A DNA stretch of 64,000 nt from Myxococcota bacterium (GCA_022447545.1 JAKVBI010000007.1:52129-116128); one strand, 5' to 3'. Positions 1 to 8,846 are shown, counted from the stretch's first letter. Numbers and translations: made by a program. The notes: generated from the letters alone by a model not told the origin.

Positions 1-533
1 CGGACCCCAATTATCCAGTTTGTGGCGATGGGGCCCCCTACCAGTTGAGCCACGATCCCGAGCGCAACATCAATGCCTACATCGTCGACCTCGTGGGCCC
101 GACTGCCTTCGCACTGGACCCCTGCATCTTCCCGCCAGGAGACGAACGAGACGGGATCTACATCAACCGCTCGGTCTTCGAAGGGTCGGACAAAGCTGTG
201 CTCGCCCACGAACTGGGCCACTACTTCGGCCTCCTCCACACGTTTCACACCTGGAGGTGGAACGAGCCCGGTGAGAACCCGGTATGCGAGGACGCCGACA
301 ACGACTTCGTCGAGGACACGCTCCCGCAACGCTCGTATCTGGAACTGAGAGATGTGGATTGCGACAACCCGCCGACCACCTGCCCGGGTTCTGATCAACC
401 TGATCTACTCACCAACATCATGCAGTATTCTGCGTGCCTGACGGCAGAAAACGGGACTTTCACTCCAGGCCAATTGCGTCGCATGCAGTGGAAATTGGCG
501 ACCGAGCGGCCCGGACTCCTGCCCGGCTCCTAG
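1..533 (+). CDS. Secreted M43-like (pappalysin/cytophagalysin) metalloprotease, 3' part
   Basis: The reading frame is open from base 3, so the gene is cut by the left edge of the window and only about the last 176 residues are present. The zinc-binding motif HELGHYFGLLH fits the HExxHxxGxxH signature of metzincin peptidases. Downstream NIMQYS fits the Met-turn, and FTPGQLRRM is the segment that usually closes M43 catalytic domains. Cysteines around the catalytic core (VCED, DCDNPPTTC, SACL) suggest disulfides and therefore export. No C-terminal sorting tail follows; the protein stops soon after the domain. A secreted zinc endopeptidase is the best reading; the substrate is unknown. The signal peptide, if any, lies outside the window. 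Confidence 0.85.
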   Translation, partial: DPNYPVCGDGAPYQLSHDPERNINAYIVDLVGPTAFALDPCIFPPGDERDGIYINRSVFEGSDKAVLAHELGHYFGLLHTFHTWRWNEPGENPVCEDADNDFVEDTLPQRSYLELRDVDCDNPPTTCPGSDQPDLLTNIMQYSACLTAENGTFTPGQLRRMQWKLATERPGLLPGS

Positions 534-590
534 CTCTTTCGCAAGGCGGCTTCGCGCTCCGTTGGATCGGGCTGAGGTGAACGGCGACGT

Positions 591-1955
591 CTATCCCCGC
601 TCCATGCCCGCGTTGCGCTCGTCGAGCTCGGCGCGGATGCGCGCGTGTTCTGCTTCGCTGAGTCGGAAGCGGGTGAACGCAATGCTGCCGATCCCGTAGC
701 CGATCATGGGGACTCCACCCATCAGAAAGATCATGGTTCGCTTGACGGTTTCCGCCTGCTCCGGAGCATTTTCCACATAACCCGACAGATCCAGGGACAC
801 CCCGACCACCCCGATCATGATCCCGGCTGCGAGCTTGGACACGAAGCTCCAACAGGCAAAATAAGCGCCCTCCTTTCGTTCACCCGTCCGATATTCGTCG
901 ACATCGATGATCTCGGCCTTCAGCGCCTGTCCGAGCGTATTTCCACAGGCGCCGGCCGTGCCTGCGAGCAACGAAGAGACCGCCATCAGCAGCCAACTGC
1001 CTTCGCCCACCCAGAAAATGAGGCTGTACCCGACCCCCCCCTGCACCATGGCGAACAGCCACAAGTGCCGTTTCTCGAACGATCTTCCGAGCCGAACCCA
1101 GACCGGAACGGCGAGGAGTGCCGACACCATGTAGAAGCCCAACATGGGACTGACGATTTCGGGCATCTTCATCACGTACTGAATGACGAACGGAGTAAGC
1201 ACGCCGATCCCGCCCGAGCCGATGCTCTCGATGAAGAAGACGAACAAAAGAAGCCGCGCGTGGGGGTTGGTGGCGACATCACGGATCGCGCGAAATGGGT
1301 TGTCGCCGCCGCGGCCCACGAACTCGGGGCTTTCCGGGGGCAACATGGAGATCCCACCAATGATGAAAACGACGGCCAGGGCTCCGATGACGATGGCCAT
1401 GGCGGTGGCCTCGGCAACACCCTGCTGAACGAGATACACCCCCGCTGTCCCCGCAGCAAACATACCGAGGGTGCGGGTGATCTGGCGTGTGCCGAAGACC
1501 CGGTTGCGTTCCTGGCGATCGAGCGTGACTTCGGCCCCGAGCGCCATGTGGGGAACTTCGAAACAGGTGTACGCGGTGTAGAAACCAATGACCGACAGGG
1601 CGATCCAGCACGACAACCCGAGACCTTCCATCCCACTTGGAGGCGCCCAGAGCATGTAGCCAAAGACACCGAGCAGTGGCGCAGAGGCGTACATCCACAG
1701 GCGACGCCGCCCGAAGCGGTGGACCGTTCGATCGCTGAGATGGCCCACTGCCGGGTCGGAGACGGCATCCCAGAGCTTCGCGACCATGAAAATGAGGCCG
1801 ACGATCGACGCGGATGCCCCGAGGTCGTCGACCGCGTACTTCATGTACATCAGCAGAATCAGCACATACATGAACTGGGCGGGGATCGCCGCGATCCCGT
1901 ACCCCATCAAGGCACGTCGGGAGAGAGAGGCGGAAGTCGTGCGAATCGTTTCCAT
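591..1955 (-). CDS. MFS transporter of the GPH (glycoside-pentoside-hexuronide) type
   Basis: An inner-membrane secondary carrier of about 454 residues with roughly 12 hydrophobic segments. The N-terminal half carries WDAVSDPAVGHLSDRT and RFGRRR, the loop 2-3 signature of the GPH/sodium:melibiose branch of the major facilitator superfamily. GPH carriers normally import sugars or glycosides with Na+ or H+, but members beside P450 and SDR genes may carry other solutes, so the substrate is open. The frame stays open upstream to 2279, but that extension has no membrane character and overlaps the divergent SDR gene. The start used is the ATG at 1955, giving METIRTT; an ATG at 1970 is an alternative. 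It is related in type to the carrier at 34206. Confidence 0.85.
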   Translation of the reverse strand: METIRTTSASLSRRALMGYGIAAIPAQFMYVLILLMYMKYAVDDLGASASIVGLIFMVAKLWDAVSDPAVGHLSDRTVHRFGRRRLWMYASAPLLGVFGYMLWAPPSGMEGLGLSCWIALSVIGFYTAYTCFEVPHMALGAEVTLDRQERNRVFGTRQITRTLGMFAAGTAGVYLVQQGVAEATAMAIVIGALAVVFIIGGISMLPPESPEFVGRGGDNPFRAIRDVATNPHARLLLFVFFIESIGSGGIGVLTPFVIQYVMKMPEIVSPMLGFYMVSALLAVPVWVRLGRSFEKRHLWLFAMVQGGVGYSLIFWVGEGSWLLMAVSSLLAGTAGACGNTLGQALKAEIIDVDEYRTGERKEGAYFACWSFVSKLAAGIMIGVVGVSLDLSGYVENAPEQAETVKRTMIFLMGGVPMIGYGIGSIAFTRFRLSEAEHARIRAELDERNAGMERG

Positions 1956-2198
1956 CGCTGCCCCGATCATACGCCCACTCATGGATCGCAGGGCCTGGGA
2001 TGCATTGCGAAACTTCGCAACGCTCCGAACTCCGGCCGGTAACCGCCTCCAATCGAAACCTCCTGGGCTTCGGGTCCATGGGATCGGAGCCCATGGGCCT
2101 GGGCTATATTCGGCCGAGTCGGGGGCCATCGAAAATTTGAAAAGCGCGCAGTAAAAGGGCCAAGAGACTCGCTCCTGGCCCCCTGATTCCAGAGGCAA

Positions 2199-3029
2199 AT
2201 GATGACCACCCAACGAATGAATGGACGAGTTGCAATCGTTACCGGGGCAAGCCGGGGCATCGGCCGCGCCCTCGCACACCGGCTTGCCGAAGAAGGAGCG
2301 GCCTTGGCGCTGGTTGCTCGAACGATCGATCCAGTACCCAACGCATCACTCGAGGGCTCACTCAACCAGACCGTCTCGGAGATCGAGCAAGCGGGCGGCC
2401 GCGCCATCGCGATCGAAGCCGACCTTTCGGACCCCGCGGATCGCGCGAAGATCGTCCCGGCAGCGCGCGAAGCACTGGGCCCGATCGATACACTCGTCCA
2501 CAACGCAGCAGCGGCGATCTACGCACCCCTTCTAGAAATGCCACTCCGACGCCGGCAGGTGGTCTTCGAAGTCAATGTCCATGCAGCCCTCGATCTCGCC
2601 CAGGCGGTCTTGCCGGACATGCGCGAGGCAGGACGCGGCTGGATCGTCAACCTATCGAGCGCCACTTCGCGTCATGACGAGGGCCCCCCGGGCAAGGGTG
2701 TGCCGTCGACCATGACGATCTACGGAGCGAGCAAGGCAGCGCTCGAGCGGATGACGCTCGGAATGGCCACGGAGCTCTACGAGCATGGCATCGCGGTCAA
2801 CAGCATCGCGCCGGTGGCAGGGGTGAACACACCCGGGGCGGAGGCACTCGTTGGCCAGCTCCTGAAGGAACAACCGGACCTCGTCGAACCCGTGTCCTGG
2901 CTCCAGGAGGCGGTAGTGCAGCTGGCGACTTGTGACCCGAAGACCTGCACCGGGCGGCTGCTCTTCTCCGGTCCATTTCTCGACGAACTGGGAGCGAAAC
3001 CCGTCGAACCAAGCCCTTCAGAGACATAG
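2199..3029 (+). CDS. Short-chain dehydrogenase/reductase (SDR)
   Basis: A classical SDR of 276 residues with a Rossmann NAD(P) site TGASRGIG near residue 16, NAAAA in place of the usual NNAG, the serine of NLSSAT and the catalytic YGASK. It should oxidise an alcohol or reduce a ketone in the cytoplasm. An insertion after the first beta strands (SLEGSLNQTVSEIEQAGG) and a tail that lacks the usual DGG end are shared with the SDR at 35981 and partly with the one at 12735, so these look like paralogues. AGAGG lies just before the ATG. The gene is divergent from the GPH carrier and convergent with the metallo-beta-lactamase-fold gene. Substrate unknown. Confidence 0.88.
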   Translation: MMTTQRMNGRVAIVTGASRGIGRALAHRLAEEGAALALVARTIDPVPNASLEGSLNQTVSEIEQAGGRAIAIEADLSDPADRAKIVPAAREALGPIDTLVHNAAAAIYAPLLEMPLRRRQVVFEVNVHAALDLAQAVLPDMREAGRGWIVNLSSATSRHDEGPPGKGVPSTMTIYGASKAALERMTLGMATELYEHGIAVNSIAPVAGVNTPGAEALVGQLLKEQPDLVEPVSWLQEAVVQLATCDPKTCTGRLLFSGPFLDELGAKPVEPSPSET

Positions 3030-3093
3030 GAACGGTTCCGACTCCGGGACGCCTCGGCCCTGAAGGCTCCCCTCTTCGAGGACCCTTGGCGGG

Positions 3094-4116
3094 TCAGAAG
3101 AGAACGACTTCGTCGAAACGGGGAAGCGTCCAAAACTCCAGATGCGGTGACGATGCAGCCTGGGCCTCGAGGAACTCACGGGTTCGGTCGGTGCGCCCGG
3201 ACAGAACGGCCGCGCCACGGACCCGCCCGGTGAAAGGTCCCTCGGCAGGCCCGGTCAGGCTGTCCCAGTGGATGAGGACGACACGCTCCGGGTGGGTCGA
3301 AGTCACCGTTTCACGCCAGTAGGCCTCGGCGTAGTCCGGTGTTTGCGTGCCAAGGCTTCCAACTCCGAGGAAAACGACATCTACGTCGAGGCCCTCCAGA
3401 TTTCCCTCAATGAATCCCGCACTTCCCTGGATCAACCAACTTCCAGCCGGGTGCTCGACGAGCAGCGTATAGGCCTTGCCAACCTTGTATTCGAACGTTC
3501 CGACCGGTGGAACCAGCGGCTCGATGATGTCGGGATCTCGCAGCGCCAACTCGACCACATCGGGATCGGGAAACTGGAAATGGCGTGACTCGATGGGGGT
3601 GATGGTGAATTGGCCAATTGGAATGGGGACGCGGTCTTCGACCACCCGAATCTGCTCCTCGGAGAGCCCCCATCCGCGACCGATGTTCGCAGTGGACGGC
3701 GACCCGAGCAGCAGAGCACCCGTTCGCCTTGCGACTTCGGGTGCGTCCATGGCGTGGTCGTAGTGAGAGTGGACGGGGAACACCGCGGCGAGGCTTTCGA
3801 TTCGGTTGCGCTCGAGCCCACGTGCGATGGCTTCGATGTCCGGGGCGATCGGGCCCGCGATGACCTCCAGGGGCCCGGGACGCGAGAACCAGCCGTCCGT
3901 CATCCACTGGGTCTCACCGTCTGAGAAAAGCAGAGTCGAGGTTCCCGTGAAACGAACCGTTACCGCACCCGGTCGGACTTCCGCCGCTCCAGACTCTACC
4001 GCCCATGCGGGATTCACGGGTGCTGGTTCGTAGGTGGCAAGGACCCAATACGCTGCCCCCGCAATTGCAGTGGCCAGCGCCAGGAAAATGAGGGCGAGGA
4101 TCCGAACCGTCTTCAT
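3094..4116 (-). CDS. Membrane-anchored metallo-beta-lactamase-fold hydrolase
   Basis: A protein of 340 residues with one N-terminal hydrophobic helix (about residues 5-27) and no clear cleavage site, so probably an anchored periplasmic or envelope protein. The MBL-fold metal motif HSHYDH is at residues 116-121. RFTGTSTLLFSDGE before it resembles the opening strands of the UlaG-like/beta-lactamase-2 branch. The protein ends in DEVVLF without extra domains. The family includes lactonases, phosphodiesterases and lipases of N-acyl-phosphatidylethanolamine, so a hydrolase is a safe call but the substrate is not. It is convergent with the SDR at 2199 and is followed upstream by the iron-box region. 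Confidence 0.82.
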   Translation of the reverse strand: MKTVRILALIFLALATAIAGAAYWVLATYEPAPVNPAWAVESGAAEVRPGAVTVRFTGTSTLLFSDGETQWMTDGWFSRPGPLEVIAGPIAPDIEAIARGLERNRIESLAAVFPVHSHYDHAMDAPEVARRTGALLLGSPSTANIGRGWGLSEEQIRVVEDRVPIPIGQFTITPIESRHFQFPDPDVVELALRDPDIIEPLVPPVGTFEYKVGKAYTLLVEHPAGSWLIQGSAGFIEGNLEGLDVDVVFLGVGSLGTQTPDYAEAYWRETVTSTHPERVVLIHWDSLTGPAEGPFTGRVRGAAVLSGRTDRTREFLEAQAASSPHLEFWTLPRFDEVVLF

Positions 4117-4255
4117 CGGCTTCGCTTCGAGAGGTTGGGAAGAAGAGTAGGAATCCTACCCTCGATCCCACCTTCCCGTGGCCGAACCTGTCGAAACGCG
4201 ACGGCCGCGGGTCCTTCGCGTGCGGGCGTTGGGGAAGCGGAAATAGCCTCCCTGC

Positions 4256-4498
4256 TCAGTTCACCCACTCTGAAGCGCTGCTCTCGCGGCATTGAATGTG
4301 AGTCATCGCTTCGTGGACGCTAGCTGCCAACGACTCGAATTCGTCCGGTGAGACTCGGACCGTGATGTTGTGAAGGGTGAGGTGAATGCTGCCACAGGTG
4401 CAACGGGAAATATGGTGACGAGAGTTCTGGGCCAGCAGGGTGTGTCGACAACGTTTGGGCGCAGACGGCTGCGGGGATCGGGGGTTCATGGAAATCAT
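4256..4498 (-). CDS. Small CxCG/His protein downstream of a Fur-like box
   Basis: A predicted protein of about 80 residues with possible metal ligands: C17-x-H19, H28-H29 and C33-x-C35-G-x-x-H39. An amphipathic segment follows (LTLHNITVRVSPDEFESLAASVHEAM) that looks conserved rather than random. The frame is open upstream to 4666, but that would run through the palindrome at 4532-4550. The ATG at 4498, preceded by AAAGG, is preferred; an ATG at 4489 is an alternative. The start lies about 34 bases from a Fur-box-like palindrome, facing away from the divergent ferredoxin gene. I do not recognise a named family. A small iron-responsive metal-binding or regulatory protein is an inference from the residues and the promoter. 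Confidence 0.55.
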   Translation of the reverse strand: MISMNPRSPQPSAPKRCRHTLLAQNSRHHISRCTCGSIHLTLHNITVRVSPDEFESLAASVHEAMTHIQCRESSASEWVN

Positions 4499-4531
4499 GT
4501 GCCTTTCAGAATGGGAGACAGGCACAGTACC

Positions 4532-4550
4532 GAAAATGAAATTCATTTTC
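4532..4550. promoter_or_regulatory. Fur-box-like palindrome upstream of the small CxCG gene
   Basis: GAAAATGAAATTCATTTTC is a perfect 9-1-9 inverted repeat. It has the size and AT-rich character of the Fur consensus 19-mer GATAATGATAATCATTATC. It lies about 34 bases upstream of the start of the minus-strand gene ending at 4256. No Fur gene is in the window. Confidence 0.65.
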
Positions 4551-4673
4551 AATAAAGAGGACCAGATCCAGCCTCCCTCTGCGTGCCCAGATGTGTGAGG
4601 TGGAATTTCAAGTGTTTGATATTCATAACTTTTTACCACTTGATGGGGAAAAGTGGGGATTCGCAAAAAAAAT

Positions 4674-4692
4674 GATTTTGAAATTCATTTTC
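4674..4692. promoter_or_regulatory. Second Fur-box-like site upstream of the ferredoxin gene
   Basis: GATTTTGAAATTCATTTTC shares 13 consecutive bases (GAAATTCATTTTC) with the palindrome at 4532-4550; its left half is less symmetric. It lies 43 bases before the TTG start of the bfd-like gene, as expected for an iron-regulated promoter. The surrounding 4661-4692 is strikingly A/T-rich compared with flanking DNA. Confidence 0.55.
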
Positions 4693-4735
4693 ATTCCTGA
4701 TACACTGCCTTAGAACGAAGACACAGGGCTCCCCA

Positions 4736-4972
4736 TTGATCGTCTGTCACTGCCGAGCACTTTCTGATCGCGAAATCCTCGCCGCCATCCAAGCAGGCGC
4801 CGGAGACACCCAACAGATCGCCCAGACCTGCGGTGCGGGCCGAGAATGCGGCGGTTGCAGGCCGGTCCTGCGAAGAATGCTGGAACGCGCCAAGGGTGGG
4901 AGCAAGCCCCAAACGGCTGGGGAGGGTCAGGGCACCCTCCGTGTCCAGGCTCCTGTCCTCGCCACCGGGTAA
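4736..4972 (+). CDS. bfd: Bacterioferritin-associated ferredoxin-like [2Fe-2S] protein
   Basis: A 78-residue protein whose Bfd-type [2Fe-2S] domain has cysteines C4, C6, C38 and C41 (MIVCHC and ECGGC), the ligand spacing of bacterioferritin-associated ferredoxin. Bfd delivers electrons that release iron from bacterioferritin under iron shortage. In this family its expression is normally repressed by Fur, and a Fur-like box sits 43 bases upstream. The last 25 residues (from about 54) are low in similarity and may be a lineage-specific tail. The start is a TTG, chosen because the family begins MxVC; AGGG lies just upstream. No bacterioferritin gene is adjacent. The gene is convergent with the aldo/keto reductase. 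Confidence 0.85.
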   Translation: MIVCHCRALSDREILAAIQAGAGDTQQIAQTCGAGRECGGCRPVLRRMLERAKGGSKPQTAGEGQGTLRVQAPVLATG

Positions 4973-5060
4973 ACCGGCGCTTCCACCGTCTCGGGCGGTG
5001 CAGGATCGACGAACCCTCGCGATCGGGTCGGCGTGAGCTCCCTCGACCAACTGTCGAGAA

Positions 5061-5939
5061 TCAGATCGCGTCCTGACCAGGCTCGAACAGCGGTTCGATC
5101 CCAAACCGTCGTGCATCGGAAGCAAGTCGCTCGGCGTCCGGGACTCGCACCGGAGCCTCTGCGGCTTCCAGAATCATTGCGAGCACGCTCGCATCGCTCG
5201 TGGTGTTGAGAAACACCCCTTCGTGGGCCAGCACGAAGTGAACGGCGCGGTGGACGGCGTCGGGGTCTCGCAACGGCGCGTACCAGCTGTGACGGGGCCC
5301 CTCATCGTCGTCTCGCCAGCGCCGACGCGCCACACTCTTGATGGTCTGAACGGCCACCCCTCTCTCTCGGCACGTCGCTAGGAGTGCGCCGAAGTGATTG
5401 CCGTAGTCGGCCTGGGAGAGCATGGCCGGGTTGCAGGGCAGCAACACCGAGTCGAACTCGAACCGCTCGAGGCTCTGTCGGTGCCGGGCCGCGACGTTGG
5501 CACCATGGCCCGTGACACCCAGGAAACGAACGAGGCCCTCGTCTCTGGCAGCCACGAGGGCCTCGAGAGCCCCTCCCTTTCCAAGAGCCACATTCCATTC
5601 CCCCACATCCACCAGGTTGTGGAGCTGAATCAGATCCACCTGATCTACCTGCAAACGATCCAGAGACCGAAGCAGACTCTCACGAGCCTCTGCCGCCGTA
5701 CGCGCCCCTGTCTTCGTCGCGAGGAAAAAGGCACCTCGATGCTGTCGCATCCACTCGCCCACACGAAGTTCCGAGTCCCCATAGGCGGCCGCGGTGTCGA
5801 TATGGTTCACACCGTGCTCGAGCAAGAGTTCGAGCACTCGGTCGCAGCGATGGGGTTTCATACCCGCCAGGGCAGCGGCGCCAAACACGATACGACTCGA
5901 CGAGTGGCCGGTTTGTCCAAAAGCAATTCGCTCGATCAT
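5061..5939 (-). CDS. Aldo/keto reductase
   Basis: An aldo/keto reductase of 292 residues with a visible catalytic tetrad: D48 and Y53 (HIDTAAAYGDSE), K76 (ATKTG) and H107 (QLHN). It is an NADPH-dependent carbonyl reductase of the (beta/alpha)8 barrel type, cytoplasmic. The C-terminal part (DASVLAMILEAAEA) resembles the L-galactose-dehydrogenase/AKR-ferredoxin-like subgroup often annotated as uncharacterised oxidoreductase. The frame is open further upstream, but GGGAGGG directly before the ATG at 5939 sets the start. Convergent with the ferredoxin gene; a functional link is not evident. Confidence 0.9.
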   Translation of the reverse strand: MIERIAFGQTGHSSSRIVFGAAALAGMKPHRCDRVLELLLEHGVNHIDTAAAYGDSELRVGEWMRQHRGAFFLATKTGARTAAEARESLLRSLDRLQVDQVDLIQLHNLVDVGEWNVALGKGGALEALVAARDEGLVRFLGVTGHGANVAARHRQSLERFEFDSVLLPCNPAMLSQADYGNHFGALLATCRERGVAVQTIKSVARRRWRDDDEGPRHSWYAPLRDPDAVHRAVHFVLAHEGVFLNTTSDASVLAMILEAAEAPVRVPDAERLASDARRFGIEPLFEPGQDAI

Positions 5940-6214
5940 GGAACCCTCCCTGCCAGACCTATACGCGTCACGAGTGCCCTCAATCTGGCGCCTCACGCCG
6001 GAGGGCACATTTCTCAGAATTTATACCGATCTCGCCAGTAGGGGCATCCTCGGAGGTTCCCAAAGAAGTTCCCAGCTTTTGAGGGGCATCCCTGGAGACG
6101 AACACGAGTCTTTCTAAAAGATTGAACTTTTTTCGAGATTGAACGGTTCCCATCACCACGCATCCAAAGGAAGCCCAGCGTCTCTCATGGCGTTTGGGGT
6201 CCATGGAGGTGGAA

Positions 6215-6997
6215 ATGGCCGGACTCTGGAGGTCTCTGATTGGTCTGATGGCTGTCTCGCTCCTGCAAAGCACGGGCGTCTCTGCATCACTCATCGACTT
6301 CAACGCCTTCGAACACGGGAGGGTCGTCGACCTGAACATTCCGGGCCTTTCGATCACGGCCGAAAACGTCGGGGGCGGGCCAGACCTGGCGGTCGTCTTC
6401 GACTCGAACCTTTCGGGCACACGCGACCCGGACCTGGAGGCTGCCTCCGGGGGAGCAACGCTTTGGAGCGCTGGAAACCTCGTGGGCGTAGACCTCGGGG
6501 GCATCTTGATTCTTCAGGAAAATGGCTTCGGCTGCTGGGATGGTGTCTGTAATCGGCCCGATGACGAGGGCTCGCGACCCGCCGGTTCCCTCACGCTCGA
6601 TTTCGAGGCGCCCATCGAATCCTTTGGCCTCGATCTCATCGACATCGACGGCTTGACTCTCGAACTGGGAGCCCTCGTCTTCGTGGGGTCCCTCGGTACG
6701 GATACCGTTCCGTTCACGGATCTTCTGAATCCGGGAGACGTTGGGAACAACAGTGCCAACCGCGTCGATCCTTTGGCTCTCACGGATATGGGGATCGGAA
6801 ACATCCAGCGCATTCGGGTCGAGTGGGGGGGGTCGGGAGCCCTGGACAACCTGCAATACACCCTGACTCCAGAACCCAGTACCGGTAGCCTCATCGCCCT
6901 TGGGCTGGTCACCCTGGGCGTCGCAACGGGTAGACGCCGGCCCGAATCCCGCTACTGGAACCGCTGCGAAACACCAACAGCAGGACCGAGGGCCTGA
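6215..6997 (+). CDS. PEP-CTERM surface/exported protein
   Basis: An exported protein of about 260 residues. The N-terminus is a signal peptide (hydrophobic run WRSLIGLMAVSLLQ then VSASL). The C-terminus has a PEP-CTERM tail: TPEPSTGSLIALGLVTLG, then the basic ATGRRRP. Such tails are processed by an exosortase/EpsH system, usually in exopolysaccharide-producing bacteria. The middle (FNAFEHGRVV, FGLDLIDIDG, RVEWGGSGALDNL) is beta-rich and typical of PEP-CTERM ectodomains. An upstream TTG at 6194 and ATG at 6203 are in frame, but GGAGGTGG five bases before the ATG at 6215 supports that start. The tail continues about 20 residues beyond the basic cluster, which is longer than usual. Confidence 0.85.
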   Translation: MAGLWRSLIGLMAVSLLQSTGVSASLIDFNAFEHGRVVDLNIPGLSITAENVGGGPDLAVVFDSNLSGTRDPDLEAASGGATLWSAGNLVGVDLGGILILQENGFGCWDGVCNRPDDEGSRPAGSLTLDFEAPIESFGLDLIDIDGLTLELGALVFVGSLGTDTVPFTDLLNPGDVGNNSANRVDPLALTDMGIGNIQRIRVEWGGSGALDNLQYTLTPEPSTGSLIALGLVTLGVATGRRRPESRYWNRCETPTAGPRA

Positions 6998-7091
6998 GGG
7001 GCGCGGCACGGTCTGCGACTCATTCGAGATGTAGAGGAGTCGTTGGCGTTCACCCTATAGTGGGGAGTTCGTGACACCGTGAGGCCATGCC

Positions 7092-7571
7092 GTGAAGAAA
7101 CTGAAGGTCGGGCTGGGGTCCCTGTTCACGCTTCTCGTCGTTGCAGCCTGCGCCGCTCCCATCGGGCCTGTGCCGGGTTTTCTGATCGGGGGCTCCTTGG
7201 CCAACGTGCCAGACACGTGGGGAAACACGCTTCCCATTCACGAGGTCCAATTGCAGGTCGGAAATGGCCCGATCGGTCGCACCGTCCTCATTTGGACCGT
7301 GCAGATGGATGGAGATCTGTACGTTTTGGGGCAGAAGGACAGCCGGTGGACCCAGGCAATCGGCCCAAGTGGACCCGTTCGGTTGAGCATGGATGGAAGC
7401 TTGTATGAACTCACCGCCACCGCAGTCGAAGGCGGCTCGACGAAGTCCGCTGTGACCGGGGCATGGTTGCGAAAGTACGAGCCCCACTACCCAGATCTCG
7501 TCGCGGGCTTCGGAACACCGGCCGAAGGTGCCCGAAAATCCACCATCTTCAGGCTGACACGCCGATCGTGA
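7092..7571 (+). CDS. Small lipoprotein, possible split-barrel fold
   Basis: A predicted lipoprotein of 159 residues. It has two lysines at the N-terminus, a hydrophobic core LFTLLVVAACAA and lipobox VAAC with Cys about 20. The mature part (TVLIWTVQMDGDLYVLGQKDSRWTQAIG, then a strand-rich stretch ending SLYELTATAVEGG) looks like the FMN/F420-binding split-barrel proteins of the DUF385/DUF2255 kind. This is a judgement from the pattern only. Start is the GTG of GTGAAGAAA. It lies between two PEP-CTERM genes on the same strand. Compare the lipoprotein at 51343, which has the same overall design. Confidence 0.75.
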   Translation: MKKLKVGLGSLFTLLVVAACAAPIGPVPGFLIGGSLANVPDTWGNTLPIHEVQLQVGNGPIGRTVLIWTVQMDGDLYVLGQKDSRWTQAIGPSGPVRLSMDGSLYELTATAVEGGSTKSAVTGAWLRKYEPHYPDLVAGFGTPAEGARKSTIFRLTRRS

Positions 7572-7688
7572 AGGGTCTCTGGCGGGGCCGGCTCTCGCGA
7601 GAGCCCAGAAAACTTGCCGGTTTCTTGCCACAATTCGCGGGTAGTGACCACTCTCCCTGGCAATCAGTTGTAGCCAAGGAGAGTTCTC

Positions 7689-8372
7689 ATGCGCGAGGTC
7701 ATCGCAAAGCCCGTCGTCCTTCTCGCCAGCCTCGGCTTGGCGCTCGTGATCGCACCTGCCTCGACGGCCAACCCCATTCAGGCCACTTATACCGATCGCA
7801 ACAACTGTGACTTCCACCCCACAATGAACTTCCCCGAAGAATTGGGACAGGGGCCGAGCGCTGCCGGTGGGCCCGCGGGGCCGTTCCCCGTGGACGAAGC
7901 CATCTCCTATAGCTCGTTCGGCATCGAGCAGGGCACCTGTGGGATTACAGCCGACGGGGATGACGATTGGCTGGTAAAGATCACCAATCAATCCGGAAAA
8001 GCCTGGGTGGACCTCTTCTTCGTAGCCAATGCCGACCGAACCTTCTCGAACTTCGACGGCGAAATTTCAGAGTTGGGGTCGGAGAATTCCGGCCTGGCGA
8101 TGCGTATCGACAACATCGATATCAACCAGCCGCTCCTGAGCGAATCCATCGACCCCGACCTGGTCTTCCAGCCGGGTGAGACCTGGGACTTCATCGTTCT
8201 CGACTTCACGAGCAGCTCGAACATCAAATTCGATTCCCTGGGTGTCGCCCACTTCGGAGGGAATTCGACGGCCAGCATCGTGGCACGCCCGATCCCCGAG
8301 CCAACAACGGCGACTCTTCTGGGCCTCGGCCTCGCGGGCTTGGCCCATGGCCTGAGGCGCGTCCGCCGGTAA
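7689..8372 (+). CDS. PEP-CTERM exported protein
   Basis: A protein of 227 residues with a signal peptide (VVLLASLGLALVIAPASTAN, cleavage near residue 27) and a C-terminal PEP-CTERM tail: IPEPTTATLLGLGLAGLAHGL followed by RRVRR. The ectodomain (TDRNNCDFHPTMNF, GIEQGTCGITADGDDDW) has a few cysteines and many acidic residues but no family I can name. AAGGAGAG before the ATG supports the start. It is 117 bases after the lipoprotein gene and may be in the same transcript. Its sorting enzyme must be encoded elsewhere. Confidence 0.88.
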   Translation: MREVIAKPVVLLASLGLALVIAPASTANPIQATYTDRNNCDFHPTMNFPEELGQGPSAAGGPAGPFPVDEAISYSSFGIEQGTCGITADGDDDWLVKITNQSGKAWVDLFFVANADRTFSNFDGEISELGSENSGLAMRIDNIDINQPLLSESIDPDLVFQPGETWDFIVLDFTSSSNIKFDSLGVAHFGGNSTASIVARPIPEPTTATLLGLGLAGLAHGLRRVRR

Positions 8373-8846
8373 CGACCGGACGCATCGATCGATTCCAGTG
8401 CAAGCCGGTTGAAGGACCCCCGGGACCCTCAACCAGTCACAGGCCTTGGCCAAGATGTGCCTGGTGGACGCGTCCAGCGTTCCGTGATCCTGAGTTCGGC
8501 TTCCGCCGAACCGAAGCGCTGCTCATCAACATCCCAGCGATGCCGTAGACAGGAATCAACAGATCCTGGAAACGTCCTTTGCATAGGCGAGGGCGAGGGC
8601 ATCTTTCAGATCGAGCGAGACAAAGTAAGCATTCGAATCACCGAAGGGCTGAGACGATTTTTCGGATCGAGGCCACGACACACTCGCCCGGAACCCCCGG
8701 CGGGCGGGCAGAGACAAACGATGCGATTCAGAGGCAAAAGATCCCATAGGTCTCTAGAAAAACTGGAACTCCATCCTTCGCTGGCAAGATCTCGTTTTGA
8801 AATTTTCGACAACCGCCAACGAATCAACAACTGATTACGCTAAACC
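8373..8846. other. Intergenic region, no supported gene
   Basis: The region lies between the PEP-CTERM gene and the large cytochrome gene. A plus-strand open frame at 8409-8834 (TTG start, 141 residues, Arg/Ser-rich) has no domain-like pattern and is not called. The last 90 bases become A/T-rich, as a promoter for the gene at 8847 would. Confidence 0.5.

Noticed and set aside
645-2042. Plus-strand open frame of 465 codons over the GPH carrier
   Set aside because: It is an antisense shadow of the carrier gene: rich in His/Asp/Arg, no domain pattern, and the minus strand encodes a clear 12-helix MFS protein.
4370-4555. Plus-strand 61-codon frame within the iron-box region
   Set aside because: It lies antisense to the small CxCG gene and runs through the palindrome; no domain features.
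8409-8834. Plus-strand open frame of 141 codons upstream of the large cytochrome
   Set aside because: TTG start, no ribosome site, Arg/Ser-rich with no conserved-looking pattern. Left as intergenic.
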